NCBI GenBank assembly: GCA_030684355.1
Contig: JAUXTN010000163.1
Location: 1 to 32,340 of the forward strand
Reading direction: 5' to 3'
Length of the DNA: 32,340 nt
Source of the DNA: Pseudomonadota bacterium
GTDB lineage: Bacteria > Myxococcota_A > UBA796 > SXON01
Positions 1 through 7,812 of this stretch are shown one piece after another. A program made the translations under genes and the position numbers. The notes under the pieces were generated by a model. It was not told where the DNA came from, did not search any database, and was given only the letters and a program-made list of their open reading frames with translations. Numbering within the stretch: the stretch's first letter is position 1; each line of letters opens with the position of its first letter.

Positions 1-177
1 AGGCGACCGGAGGGCGGCCGCGCGGGCGCGGCCGGTTCGGCGCTGGACGACGCGTCAGCGGCGGCGGGCGCCAACGGAGCGGCTTCGCCGCGACCCTGGA
101 AGGGCCCGGCCCCGGCGCTCGGGCCGGGGACGCGCCCGATCGAGGATCGAATGGACGAGCTCGAGGATGCCGGGTGA
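1..177 (+). CDS. 3' end of an upstream gene (partial)
   Basis: The reading frame is open from the first base and closes with TGA at 175-177. The visible 58 residues are rich in Ala, Gly and Pro and end in the charged tail RMDELEDAG, which looks like a genuine C terminus. No domain can be recognised. The beta-helix lipoprotein gene starts 48 nt downstream on the same strand and has no hexamer close to its start, so the two may be cotranscribed. It could still be a chance open frame, since high GC keeps frames open. Confidence 0.45.
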   Translation, partial: RRPEGGRAGAAGSALDDASAAAGANGAASPRPWKGPAPALGPGTRPIEDRMDELEDAG

Positions 178-1233
178 AGCTGGGCGAATGCGCGTACTCG
201 CTCGTGGTCGGCGGACGGTGGCGGCGTGATCGGGCTCCTCGCGCTCGTGGCGTGCGCCGGGCCCGCGCCGTGCGTGGACGAGCTGCACCTCTACGCGGAC
301 GAGCTTCCCACCGAGCTCGTGTCGGTGTGCGCGGGGACAGACGACATGGGGATCGAGCTCGAGTGCCCCGACGACACCCCGGTGGTCGTCGCCGGCGCCG
401 GCATCGACGCGACGATCCTGCAGGTGGACTCCTCCGAGAGCGACGGGACGCGGGCGCAGGCGTTCGTCCTCTCGGGGTGCACGCTGGAGCTCCGCGACCT
501 GACGATCAGCGGGGGCTACGTCGAGCAGTACGTCGACTGCGCGGACGGCGGTGGGAGCTGCGACGGGTGGGCCGGGGGGGCGTTCTCGCTCGACGACTCG
601 ACCGTGACGCTCACGCGGGTCGCCGTGCGCGAGAACACGGCGGACCGCGGCGGCGCCGGCGCCTTGCGCGACAGCCGCGTCGTGCTCGTGGACGCCGAGG
701 TCGCCGACAACCGGGGCGGCGGGTTCGTGCTCGACGGCGAGAGCGAGCTCGAGTCGGTCGGCACCTCCTGGGGCTCGAATGGCGACGATGACGTGATCCT
801 CGACGGTTCCGACTTCGACGCTGGCGGCCGGACCGACTTCGTCTGCGCCGACTCGGCGTGCGAGTGACGGCGCGCGGAGCAGCGCCCCGGCGAGCAGGAC
901 GTTCAACCCGACGATCCCGGTGTCGAGCGTGACCCCGAGGCCGAGCCGCGTGGCGGTGCGCGCGAGGACCAGCGCCACCAGCGCGAAGCCGGTGAGGGCG
1001 GCCCAGCCGTCGAGGCGGCGGACGCGCGTGAGGCCGACCAGCGCGGCGACGGCGAGGGTGAGGGCGAGCGCGCAGTGGGGCACGTCGCCGAGGCCGTCCA
1101 CGCGGGCGTGGGAGAGGCCGTGGATGCTGATGACGTCGATGTGACCGAGGTCCTGGCCGAAGCGCGCGACCGGGGCGCGGGCGCCGAGCCAGAGGCCGAG
1201 GAGGAGGAGCGCGGACGGTAGGCGGGGAGGCAC
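55..1233 (-). CDS. Small membrane protein; 3' end uncertain
   Basis: The frame starts at GTG 1231-1233, 6 nt downstream of a TACGGT hexamer. The first 120 or so residues (down to about 870) look real: hydrophobic stretches LPSALLLLGLWLG, LALTLAVAALVGL, LTGFALVALVL and VGLNVLLAGALL make about four membrane segments. A His-rich loop (HIDVISIHGLSHARVDG) lies between the first two. No family is recognised. The frame then stays open to 55, antisense to the beta-helix gene, where its composition turns Arg/His/Val-rich like an antisense shadow. The true protein probably ends near 870; no stop codon is found there, so either a frameshift removed it or the convergent genes really overlap. Confidence 0.5.
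   Translation of the reverse strand: MPPRLPSALLLLGLWLGARAPVARFGQDLGHIDVISIHGLSHARVDGLGDVPHCALALTLAVAALVGLTRVRRLDGWAALTGFALVALVLARTATRLGLGVTLDTGIVGLNVLLAGALLRAPSLARRVGADEVGPAASVEVGTVEDHVIVAIRAPGGADRLELALAVEHEPAAPVVGDLGVHEHDAAVAQGAGAAAVRRVLAHGDPRERHGRVVERERPPGPPVAAPTAVRAVDVLLDVAPADRQVAELQRAPREDERLRPRPVALGGVHLQDRRVDAGAGDDHRGVVGALELDPHVVCPRAHRHELGGKLVRVEVQLVHARRGPGARHEREEPDHAATVRRPRASTRIRPASPGILELVHSILDRARPRPERRGRALPGSRRSRSVGARRR
226..867 (+). CDS. Beta-helix lipoprotein, function unknown
   Basis: This is a 213-residue predicted lipoprotein. It starts at GTG, the only start codon in frame after the TGA at 175. The N terminus MIGLLALVAC puts the lipobox Cys at residue 10, so the signal peptide is unusually short and has no basic residue. 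The body has the look of a right-handed parallel beta-helix: short strands such as LELRDLTISGG, SLDDSTVTLTRVAVREN and SRVVLVDAEVADN follow one another with Gly and Asn turns. Such proteins are usually surface-exposed or periplasmic carbohydrate-binding or adhesive proteins, but no catalytic residues can be named. The 3' end meets a minus-strand membrane-protein frame that reads on underneath it. Confidence 0.75.
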   Translation: MIGLLALVACAGPAPCVDELHLYADELPTELVSVCAGTDDMGIELECPDDTPVVVAGAGIDATILQVDSSESDGTRAQAFVLSGCTLELRDLTISGGYVEQYVDCADGGGSCDGWAGGAFSLDDSTVTLTRVAVRENTADRGGAGALRDSRVVLVDAEVADNRGGGFVLDGESELESVGTSWGSNGDDDVILDGSDFDAGGRTDFVCADSACE

Positions 1234-1239
1234 GAACGC

Positions 1240-1245
1240 ACCGTA
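1240..1245 (-). promoter_or_regulatory. TACGGT -10-like element of the small membrane protein
   Basis: TACGGT is read on the minus strand and ends 6 nt before the GTG at 1233. No Shine-Dalgarno sequence fits in that gap, so transcription would start at or next to the start codon. Confidence 0.5.
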
Positions 1246-1338
1246 GCGGGCGGTCGTGCAGGCGCGGTGCAGCGGGCGAGGCGGGGACGCGCGTCGCGAC
1301 GGGATCGTGGGGGCCGAGCTCGCGGGGGGACCGTGGTG

Positions 1339-1344
1339 TAGGAT
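1339..1344 (+). promoter_or_regulatory. TAGGAT -10-like element of the first GT-C-like gene
   Basis: TAGGAT is followed by 7 nt (cccgcgc) and then GTG at 1352. It supports this start over ones further upstream and suggests a leaderless transcript. Confidence 0.55.
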
Positions 1345-1351
1345 CCCGCGC

Positions 1352-3154
1352 GTGAAGCGCCCCCTCCTGCTGCTCCAGGCCGCCGTGCTGGCGGTGCTCT
1401 TCACGTGGCCGCTGGTCCCGCGCTTCGGAGCGGAGGCCATCGGGCGCATCGACACGGACACGCCGAAGCACCTGTGGACGTTGTGGTGGATGCGGCAGGA
1501 GGTGTGGGACGGCACCCCGGGCCTCCTCACGCGGTGGGCGAACTGGCCCGACGGGATGCGGCTCTACCCGATCGAGCCGCTCAACGGGATCTTCGCGGCG
1601 TTGATCCCGCTCGACCCGGTGCCGCTGTCGAACCTGCTCGCGCTCGTGCACGTGGTGCTGATCGGGGTGTGCGCGGGGTGGCTGGGGTTCGAGGTGAGCG
1701 GCACGCGGATCGGCGCGCACGTCGCGTCCGCGCTGGCGCAGGCGTGTGCCTTCACCGCGTTCACCCTGGATCTCGGGACGGGCGAGCTGCGCCAGGCGTG
1801 GTGGATCCCGTTGGGGCTCGCGGTGCTCGTGCGGGCGCGGCGGACGGAGGATCGGCGGTGGTTCGTCACGCTGGCGGTGGTGCTGGCGGGGGCGGTGCTC
1901 GCGTGCTTCTACCACGGGCTCTTCCTGGCGATCGCGGTGGCGATCTGGGCGCTCGCGACCCTACGGGTGCGGCGGCGCCTGCTCACCGGGTACGCGATGG
2001 CCGCGGGGCTCTCGCTGCTCGTGGTGGTGCCGATCGTGCGGGGGTTCGCGGGGGCGTACGGCGGCGACGACGGGGCCGTGACGAGCGGGCCGGGGACGAG
2101 CGGGCCCGGGACGAGCGGGGCCGGGACGAGCGGGGCGGGGACGAGCGGGGCCGGGACGAGCGGGGCGGGTGGGCCGGCGGGGTTCAGCGTGGACCGCTAC
2201 ACCGGCGCCTCCGTGAGCGTGGAGCAGCTCTGGACGCCCGCGGCGCTGCCCGGCGTGGAGGGCGACGCGCGGCGGCGGTACGACGGCGGGCGCTACCTCG
2301 GGCTGGTGACGCTCCTGCTCGCGGGGATCGGGGTGGCCGCGGCGCCGCGGCGGGCGGGGCCGTGGGTGGCGGTGTTCGGGGTGTGCCTGGTGCTCTCGCT
2401 GGGGCCGGTGCTCATCGTGCAGCAGGCGCCCCTGCGGGTGGGGAACGTCGTCTTCGGGCTGCCGCTCGCCGGGCTCAACGACGCCCTGGGGCGGATCGGC
2501 GAGCCGGTCAACTTCCCGGCGCGGTTCCTGGCGCCCGCGATGATCGCGCTCGCCGTGCTCGGCGCGCTCGCGACGCGGTGGCGGTGGGCGTGGGTGCTGG
2601 TGCCGCTCGCGGTCGTGGACAGCGTGACCAACGACGAGACCCCCTGGCCCCGCGAGACGACCGTGCTCCCCGACATGGCCGGCCTCGCCGCCGCCGCGGG
2701 CCCCGGCGCCGTGGCCGACGTGGGGATGGTGGGGAACGCGGAGCCGACAGCGCGCACCCGCTCGATCGCGGCGCAGCTCCTGCTCGGCCGGCCCTTCGCG
2801 AGCGTGCCGATCGAGCGGCTCTCGGCGTGGTCGGCGAGCGGCGACCGGTGGCTCCGCGCCTTGCCCCTCGTGCGCGCGGCCAACCACCTCGAGGGCGAAG
2901 CGACCGCGCCGACCGAGGGCAACTGGCGTCCCGACCTGTGGCTCCTGCGCGATCGCGGCATCGACCGCGTGCTCCTCACGCACCGTACGAGCGGCGTGGA
3001 TGTGCGCGCCGACACCGTGCTGACGCCGGCGCTCGGGGAGCCCGTGCGTACCGCGCAGGCGACGATCTGGTCGGTGCCGGCTGTCGAGGCGACGGAGGCC
3101 GAGGGCGAGGCGTGGCGGGCGGCGCAGGCAGAGCGGGTGGCGGGGCCGCGCTGA
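1352..3154 (+). CDS. GT-C-like polytopic membrane protein
   Basis: This 600-residue membrane protein has an N-terminal block of many hydrophobic helices (about residues 5-460) and a soluble C-terminal domain. It resembles the GT-C fold of lipid-linked sugar transferases: after helix 1 comes an acidic periplasmic loop (IDTDTPKHLWTLWW) where such enzymes carry their catalytic Asp, then ANWPDGMRLYPIEPL. That loop and length match the gene at 26773-28575 closely, so the two are paralogues. Substrate is unknown and enzyme activity is inferred from fold only. The start is GTG, set by the TAGGAT hexamer. A 90-bp minisatellite adds TSGPG/TSGAG repeats to a loop near residue 244; the paralogue lacks it, so the loop tolerates expansion. 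Confidence 0.8.
   Translation: MKRPLLLLQAAVLAVLFTWPLVPRFGAEAIGRIDTDTPKHLWTLWWMRQEVWDGTPGLLTRWANWPDGMRLYPIEPLNGIFAALIPLDPVPLSNLLALVHVVLIGVCAGWLGFEVSGTRIGAHVASALAQACAFTAFTLDLGTGELRQAWWIPLGLAVLVRARRTEDRRWFVTLAVVLAGAVLACFYHGLFLAIAVAIWALATLRVRRRLLTGYAMAAGLSLLVVVPIVRGFAGAYGGDDGAVTSGPGTSGPGTSGAGTSGAGTSGAGTSGAGGPAGFSVDRYTGASVSVEQLWTPAALPGVEGDARRRYDGGRYLGLVTLLLAGIGVAAAPRRAGPWVAVFGVCLVLSLGPVLIVQQAPLRVGNVVFGLPLAGLNDALGRIGEPVNFPARFLAPAMIALAVLGALATRWRWAWVLVPLAVVDSVTNDETPWPRETTVLPDMAGLAAAAGPGAVADVGMVGNAEPTARTRSIAAQLLLGRPFASVPIERLSAWSASGDRWLRALPLVRAANHLEGEATAPTEGNWRPDLWLLRDRGIDRVLLTHRTSGVDVRADTVLTPALGEPVRTAQATIWSVPAVEATEAEGEAWRAAQAERVAGPR
2081..2170 (+). repeat. In-frame 15-bp minisatellite, 6 copies
   Basis: Six head-to-tail copies of acgagcgggscsggg-type units start at 2081, 2096, 2111, 2126, 2141 and 2156. 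Each encodes Thr-Ser-Gly-Pro/Ala-Gly inside the GT-C-like protein. Units differ only at one or two C/G positions, which suggests recent expansion. Confidence 0.95.
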
Positions 3155-3220
3155 GATGCCGGGGGCGCGCGAGGGACCCGCGGGCCGCCGGTCCGGGTTC
3201 TCCAAGATGGAGGGCGCCAA

Positions 3221-3646
3221 ATGCCGAACCTCGTCTACCCGCTGTCGCGTCTGCTCCTCGCGCTCGTCTTCATCGTGGCGGGCCTCGAGAAGATCTTCAG
3301 CTGGGACGCGACCGCGAACTACCTCGCCGACCAGGGCATCCCCGCGCCGGGGCTCCTGCTCGTGGTCGCCGCGTTCATCGAGATGATCGGCGGCGCGCTC
3401 CTGGCGCTCGGCCACCTGGCACGGCCCGCCGCGCTCGTGCTCGCCGCGTACCTCGTCCCGGTCACGATCATCCTCCACCCGGTCGGCCCGCTCCAGGGCT
3501 CCAATCCGAGCCCCGCGGACTTGTTCAAGAACCTCGCCATCATCGGCGGGCTGCTCCTCCTCGCCGCGGCGTCGCCGACGCCCGTGAGCGTGGACAATCC
3601 CGCGATGGCGCGGCGGACGCGGCCGTTGCAGGAGCGGGAGGTCTGA
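3221..3646 (+). CDS. DoxX family membrane protein
   Basis: The 141-residue protein has four predicted membrane helices and the DoxX-family pattern: LSRLLLALVFIVAGLEKIF in helix 1, then YLADQGIPAPGLLLVVAAFIEMIGG and the loop LHPVGPLQG, ending LFKNLAIIGGLLLLAA. DoxX-like proteins are small inner-membrane proteins linked to respiratory chains or redox stress; the specific role here is unknown. It is one of the few genes in the window with a clear Shine-Dalgarno sequence (GGAGG seven bases before the ATG). It lies 66 nt after the GT-C-like gene on the same strand, so it may be expressed with it. Confidence 0.9.
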   Translation: MPNLVYPLSRLLLALVFIVAGLEKIFSWDATANYLADQGIPAPGLLLVVAAFIEMIGGALLALGHLARPAALVLAAYLVPVTIILHPVGPLQGSNPSPADLFKNLAIIGGLLLLAAASPTPVSVDNPAMARRTRPLQEREV

Positions 3647-3686
3647 GCATGGGAGCGAGCGGCTCGTACGGTTAGGACGGGGGCAG

Positions 3687-4070
3687 ATGCTGCTTTACGC
3701 CCCCGCCGCTCTCGGTGACGTGCTCGACCGGCTCACCATCCTCGAGATCAAGCTCGCGCGGCTGCCGGACGCCCGGCGTGCCGTCGTGAGGGACGAGCAC
3801 ACGGCGCTCACTGACGTGTGGCACGGCGCCTGCCTCCCCGCGCCCGCGGAGGTGCCCGAATACGCGGCCCTCGCGGAGGTGAACCTCGCGCTCTGGGAGG
3901 TCGAGGATCGCCTGCGCGCGGCCGAGGCCCGGGGCGACTTCGGGGCGGACTTCGTCGCGGATGCCCGCGCCGTGTACCGCACGAACGATCGGCGGGCGGC
4001 CTTGAAGCGCGCGGTGAACGTGCGATTCGGGTCGCGCCTCGCGGAAGAGAAGCTCCACCCCACCTACTGA
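3687..4070 (+). CDS. DUF6165-like protein
   Basis: This is a 127-residue cytosolic protein. The pattern ALGDVLDRLTILEIKLARL at the N terminus, then LWEVEDRLR, and ARAVYRTNDRRAALKRAVN followed by FGS and EEK at the C terminus fits my memory of the DUF6165 family, which is annotated in marine alphaproteobacteria and cyanobacteria. Function is not known. It is mostly helical and highly charged, with no signal peptide or membrane segment. The ATG has a G-rich stretch (gggggcag) before it that could be a Shine-Dalgarno sequence; a TAGGAC hexamer lies 8 nt upstream. MoaC follows after 15 nt but has its own -10-like element. Confidence 0.65.
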   Translation: MLLYAPAALGDVLDRLTILEIKLARLPDARRAVVRDEHTALTDVWHGACLPAPAEVPEYAALAEVNLALWEVEDRLRAAEARGDFGADFVADARAVYRTNDRRAALKRAVNVRFGSRLAEEKLHPTY

Positions 4071-4085
4071 GGGTACAACCTCCGC

Positions 4086-4586
4086 ATGACCCGCCTCACG
4101 CACATGGACGCCGCCGGCAACGCCCGCATGGTGGAGGTCGGCGAGAAGGAGATCACCCGCCGGAGCGCCACCGCCGAGGGCTGGGTGCGCCTCTCCGCCG
4201 AGGCGCTCGCCCAGCTCCGCACCGGCGCGGATGCCGACGGCGCCGCGCTCCCCGGGGGCTCGAAGAAGGGGGACGTGCTGGGGGTCGCGCAAGTCGCGGG
4301 CATCCTCGGCGCGAAGCGCACGGCGGACCTCATCCCGCTCTGCCACCCGCTGCCGCTCGACGGCGTGGACCTCACGCTGGACGCCTCCGCCGAGGGGGTG
4401 CGCATCGTCGCGACGGCACGATGCACGGGGCGGACCGGCGTGGAGATGGAGGCGCTCACGGCGGTCACCGTCGCGGCGCTCACGGTGTACGACATGTTGA
4501 AGGCCGTGGACCGCGGCATCCGCATCGACGGCGTGCGGCTCCTGGAGAAGACGGGCGGCCGATCGGGCCACTGGAGGGCCTCTTGA
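4086..4586 (+). CDS. moaC: Cyclic pyranopterin monophosphate synthase MoaC
   Basis: MoaC converts the 3',8-cyclo-GTP product of MoaA into cyclic pyranopterin monophosphate in molybdenum cofactor synthesis. The 166-residue protein has the full family signature: start [35 protein letters not shown] near residue 60-80, [15 protein letters not shown] near 82-97, and the C-terminal [20 protein letters not shown] with the conserved Asp, ending [10 protein letters not shown]. Length is typical. No other moa or moe gene is in the window. The start follows a TACAAC hexamer by 6 nt without a Shine-Dalgarno sequence. Its stop overlaps the TTG start of the next gene. Confidence 0.96.
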   Translation: MTRLTHMDAAGNARMVEVGEKEITRRSATAEGWVRLSAEALAQLRTGADADGAALPGGSKKGDVLGVAQVAGILGAKRTADLIPLCHPLPLDGVDLTLDASAEGVRIVATARCTGRTGVEMEALTAVTVAALTVYDMLKAVDRGIRIDGVRLLEKTGGRSGHWRAS

Positions 4587-5110
4587 TCTGGCTGCTGCTC
4601 GCCTGCGAGCCCAACGAGAACGCCGTCACCGAGCCGAGCACCACGCCGTGCGATTCGTGCGGCGGCGCGTGCGTCGAGGACGCGCAACCGGCGGAGAGCC
4701 GCCAGCACGTGGACGTCGAGGTCGACTACCCGAGCTACCCGCCCTCCGGGGGCGACCACGACGCGTGTTGGGCCGAGTGGGGCGTGCACACGGAGGCGGT
4801 GCGGACGGAGAACTGGGTGCACAACCTGGAGCACGGCGGAGTCGTGTTCCTCTACGACGCGACGCTCGCCGCGGCGGATCTCGCGGGGCTCACCGCCTGG
4901 GTGGAGTCCTTGCCGCAGGGCCGGGCGATCCTGACCCCGGCGTCCGAGCCGATGGACGCGCAGGTGGCGGCGGTGTCGTGGGAGCACCGGCTCCTGCTCG
5001 GTTGCTTCGACGGCGCCGCGCTGGACGACTTCTTCTGGAGCCGCATCGGGAAGGCGCCGGAGGACGTGACGTCGGATCCGGGGAGCTGCGCGACCGACAC
5101 GGGGATGTAG
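4583..5110 (+). CDS. DUF3105 lipoprotein
   Basis: The 175-residue protein carries a DUF3105 domain: [12 protein letters not shown] near residue 52, then [16 protein letters not shown] near 77-92, with the conserved His residues and Cys pairs. The biochemical role of DUF3105 is unknown. The start is TTG at 4583, overlapping the moaC stop in the sequence TTGA, with GGAGG about 6 nt upstream, so it is probably translationally coupled to moaC. The N terminus MIWLLLAC gives a lipobox Cys at residue 8, a very short signal peptide with no basic residue. The extra cysteines (CDSCGGAC) just after the acylated Cys could bind metal or form disulfides. Confidence 0.82.
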   Translation: MIWLLLACEPNENAVTEPSTTPCDSCGGACVEDAQPAESRQHVDVEVDYPSYPPSGGDHDACWAEWGVHTEAVRTENWVHNLEHGGVVFLYDATLAAADLAGLTAWVESLPQGRAILTPASEPMDAQVAAVSWEHRLLLGCFDGAALDDFFWSRIGKAPEDVTSDPGSCATDTGM

Positions 5111-5193
5111 GTCGGGGTGGGGGCGTGGCGGGGCGGTGGCGTGGTCGCCCGGGGGCGTGGCGGGGGCGTGGCGGGGCGCGCGTCAGCCGCCCG

Positions 5194-5279
5194 GTGGCCG
5201 GGACGCCGAGAGTGGCCGGGCCGCCGAGTGGCCGGGCCGCCGGGTGGCCGCCTACGAGCCCGGTGCCGCCTACGAGCCC
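5194..5279 (+). repeat. GC-rich tandem repeats between convergent genes
   Basis: Units of gtggccgggccgccga start near 5194, 5212 and 5228. They are followed by two copies of gccgcctacgagccc, the second of which holds the stop codon of the ABC ATPase gene. The repeats sit between the DUF3105 gene and the convergent ABC operon. No U-tract terminator is visible. Confidence 0.7.
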
Positions 5280-6001
5280 AGCGCCGCGCGGACGCCGCGG
5301 GTGAGGCCGAGGAGCTCGCCGGAGAGCCGCGCCTCGGCGCCGCGTGGGCGCGGGAGCCCCACGTCGAGCGCCGCCGCCACGCGCACGGGCCGCCCGACCA
5401 CGACGACGACGCGGTCCGCCACCATCAGCGCCTCCGCGATGTCGTGGGTCACGAGCAGGACGGTGGTGTCGAGGCCCGCGAGGAGATCCTGGAGCGCGGC
5501 CTGGAGATCCTCGCGCAGGAGCGGGTCGACGGCGGCGAAGGGCTCGTCCAGGAGCAGCACGTGCGGGCGGAGTGCCAGCGCGCGGACCAGCGCCGCCCGC
5601 TGCGCCATGCCGCCCGAGAGAGCGCCGGGGCGCGCCTTGGCGGCGGCGGAGAGGCCCACCCGGTCGAGCAGCGGAGCCGTGCGCCCCGCCCACTCCGCGC
5701 GCGGGACGCCCGCGGCCTCGAGGGCGAAGTGGACGTTGCCCTCGACGGTCATCCACGGGAGCAGGCGCGGGTCCTGGAAGACCACGCTCATGGCGGCGCG
5801 GCCGGGGGTCGCGGGGGGGCGATCGACGCGGCCCGCGGCGGGGGTCAGGAGCCCGGCGACCAGGCGCAGGACCGTGGACTTCCCCGATCCCGACGGGCCG
5901 AGCAGCGCGGTGACGGTGCCGGCGGGCACGTCGAGGTCGAAGCCGTCGAGCAGGGCCGCCTCGGGGCGGAAGCCGAAGCGGACGCCGTGCAGCCGGATCA
6001 T
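5270..6001 (-). CDS. ABC importer ATP-binding protein (nitrate/sulfonate/taurine type)
   Basis: This 243-residue ATPase energises the importer encoded just upstream. It has all the motifs: Walker A GPSGSGKST near residue 34-42, Q-loop VFQDPRLLPW, signature LSGGMAQR near 126, Walker B VLLLDEP near 147 and the H-loop VTHDIAEAL. The Q-loop and overall layout match the SsuB/TauB/NrtD group rather than amino-acid or sugar importers. Its ATG lies inside the 3' end of the permease gene (ATGA overlap), so the two are translationally coupled. Substrate cannot be told from the ATPase. Confidence 0.93.
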   Translation of the reverse strand: MIRLHGVRFGFRPEAALLDGFDLDVPAGTVTALLGPSGSGKSTVLRLVAGLLTPAAGRVDRPPATPGRAAMSVVFQDPRLLPWMTVEGNVHFALEAAGVPRAEWAGRTAPLLDRVGLSAAAKARPGALSGGMAQRAALVRALALRPHVLLLDEPFAAVDPLLREDLQAALQDLLAGLDTTVLLVTHDIAEALMVADRVVVVVGRPVRVAAALDVGLPRPRGAEARLSGELLGLTRGVRAALGS

Positions 6002-6753
6002 GCCGCGCCCCGGGTGATCCAGCGCTCCGCGCGCCGCGCGAGGAGGTCCATGCCGAAGCCGAGCGCGCCGATGCACGCCATGCCGACGAAGATGCCCTCG
6101 GTCTCCAGCACCAGCCGGTGCATCTGGATGCGGTAGCCGAGGCCGCTCTGGGCGCCGACGAGCTCCGCGGCCACCACGCTCGTCCACGCGAGGCCGAGGC
6201 CCGTGCGCAGGCCCGCGAGGATGCCCGGCGCGGCCGCGGGGAAGCGGATCCGCGTCAGGACGAGCCACCGGCTCGCGCCGAGGCTTTGGGCAAGCTCGAG
6301 GTAGGGGGCCGGGGTGCCCGCCAACGCCCACGCCACCTGCGTGAAGATCGGGAAGAACGCGCCGATGAACACGATGAACCACGCGCTCTTGTCGCCGAGG
6401 CCGCACCAGAGGATGGCGAGGGGCACCCACGCGATCGGCGGGATGGGCCGCAGGAGCTGCACCGCGCCGAGCGCCCCGGCGCCGACCGTGCCGCCGAGCG
6501 CGACCAGCCCGCCCAGGCCGAGGCCCAGCGCCGCGGCGAGCGTGTAGCCGACGAGCACGCGGCCGAGGCTGGTGGCGAGGTCCTCGAGGAGACCGCCCTC
6601 TTGGAACATGGTGACGGCAAAGCGCGCCACGGCCGACGCCGGCGGCAGCGCGGGCGAGGCGAGCACCCGCGCGAGGCCCTCCCAGAGGAGGAGCCCGACG
6701 AGGACGGCGGCGAGGGTCGCCCAGAAACGTGCGTGCGGAAGGGGGCGCTTCAC
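5998..6753 (-). CDS. ABC importer permease (nitrate/sulfonate/taurine type)
   Basis: This 251-residue inner-membrane permease has about six helices. It carries the binding-protein-dependent transport signature: the EAA-like loop LELAQSLGASRWLVLTRIRFPAAAPGILAGLRTGLGLAW, with PIPPIAWVPLAILWCGLG before it, both typical of SsuC/TauC/NrtB. The start is GTG, 6 nt after the stop of the binding-protein gene, and the end overlaps the ATPase gene. It would form a dimer with the ATPase encoded next to it. Confidence 0.93.
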   Translation of the reverse strand: MKRPLPHARFWATLAAVLVGLLLWEGLARVLASPALPPASAVARFAVTMFQEGGLLEDLATSLGRVLVGYTLAAALGLGLGGLVALGGTVGAGALGAVQLLRPIPPIAWVPLAILWCGLGDKSAWFIVFIGAFFPIFTQVAWALAGTPAPYLELAQSLGASRWLVLTRIRFPAAAPGILAGLRTGLGLAWTSVVAAELVGAQSGLGYRIQMHRLVLETEGIFVGMACIGALGFGMDLLARRAERWITRGAA

Positions 6754-6759
6754 CGTTCG

Positions 6760-7812
6760 TCAGGGCCGGATGGCCACCGCGGTGGGGTCGCCCGCGGGCG
6801 GCGGCGCCTTGGCCGAGGGGCGCACCACCGCGCTCACGTCGAGCGGGGCCTTCAGGAGCCCGGCCTTCTCCATGAACGCGCCGGCGGCGGTGAGGCCGGC
6901 CAGGTCGGCGTCGGTGAGGTGGACGCGGAGGGCGGCGCCCGGCGCGAGGTTGGGCTCGACCGTCGCGGCGGTGCTGAGCACGCCCGGCTCGAACGTGCGC
7001 TTCGTCTCGGCCTGGAACCATCCGTCCGCGCGCGAGGGGTCCTGCCGGTACACCTCGTACGCCATCGCCATGGCGGTCATGAAGCGCTGGTCCGCACCGG
7101 CGTGGGCGGTCACGAACGTGTCGTTCATCACGACGACCGAAGTGACCGTGCTGGACGCGATCGCGCGGGCCTGCCCGCCGACCTCGAGCTCGGCGAAGGT
7201 CGGGTCCCACGCGGCGGCGGCGTCGATCTCGCCCCACTTGCCGGCCGTGGCGCCGGCGCGCACGACCCCGAGGATCTCCTCGAGGCCCAGGTTCACCACC
7301 TTCACGTCCGCCTTCGGATCGAGCCCCGCGCCCTCGATCGCCCCGAGGGCTTCGCGCTGGGCGGCGGCGCCGAACGGCACGGCGAGGCGCTTGCCGCGGA
7401 GGTCCTTCGGGGCCTGCACCGCGGAGTCCAGCGGCACGAACGTCCCGACGCGGTTGTACATGAGCCGGCCGACGATCCCCCACGAGGGGGCCTTGGCCGC
7501 GAGGGACAGCGCGGGCTGGTCGGCGGTGAACAGCACGTCCACCTCGCCGGCCAGGGCGCCCTCGTTCAGCGGGCCACCGTAGGGGAACCCCTTGAAGTCG
7601 CCCACGAAACCGTTCTGCGCCAGGATGTCCGTGTGCATCAGCACCGCGACGAGCTGGCCCTGGGTGGCCCAGGTGGTCTGCCAGCCGATCCGGACGGGGG
7701 TCGGGGTGGCGGCGGGGGCGGTCGGGGCGGCGGGGGTCGGGGCGGCGGGGGTCGGGGCTTCGGAGGTGCCGCCGCAGCCGACGGCGAGCGCGAGGAGGAG
7801 GGCGAGGGGCAT
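6760..7812 (-). CDS. ABC importer substrate-binding lipoprotein
   Basis: This 350-residue protein is the likely periplasmic receptor for the importer. MPLALLLALAVGC gives a lipobox Cys at residue 13, followed by a Pro/Ala/Thr linker made by a 15-bp minisatellite. The mature part has the NMT1/SsuA-like layout: an initial strand VRIGWQTTWATQGQLVAV, then GEVDVLFTADQPALSLAAK and DLRGKRLAVPFGAAAQREAL. The family binds sulfonates, nitrate, taurine or thiamine precursors; which one is not clear. No metabolic genes for any of these lie nearby. The start overlaps the stop of the upstream gene by one base (TGATG). Confidence 0.88.
   Translation of the reverse strand: MPLALLLALAVGCGGTSEAPTPAAPTPAAPTAPAATPTPVRIGWQTTWATQGQLVAVLMHTDILAQNGFVGDFKGFPYGGPLNEGALAGEVDVLFTADQPALSLAAKAPSWGIVGRLMYNRVGTFVPLDSAVQAPKDLRGKRLAVPFGAAAQREALGAIEGAGLDPKADVKVVNLGLEEILGVVRAGATAGKWGEIDAAAAWDPTFAELEVGGQARAIASSTVTSVVVMNDTFVTAHAGADQRFMTAMAMAYEVYRQDPSRADGWFQAETKRTFEPGVLSTAATVEPNLAPGAALRVHLTDADLAGLTAAGAFMEKAGLLKAPLDVSAVVRPSAKAPPPAGDPTAVAIRP
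7721..7765 (-). repeat. 15-bp minisatellite in the binding-protein linker
   Basis: Two identical copies of gtcggggcggcgggg (7721, 7736) and a diverged third (7751) encode Pro-Thr-Pro-Ala-Ala on the minus strand, just after the lipidated Cys. A related unit lies near 7700. The repeat lengthens the linker that tethers the receptor to the membrane. Confidence 0.85.
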
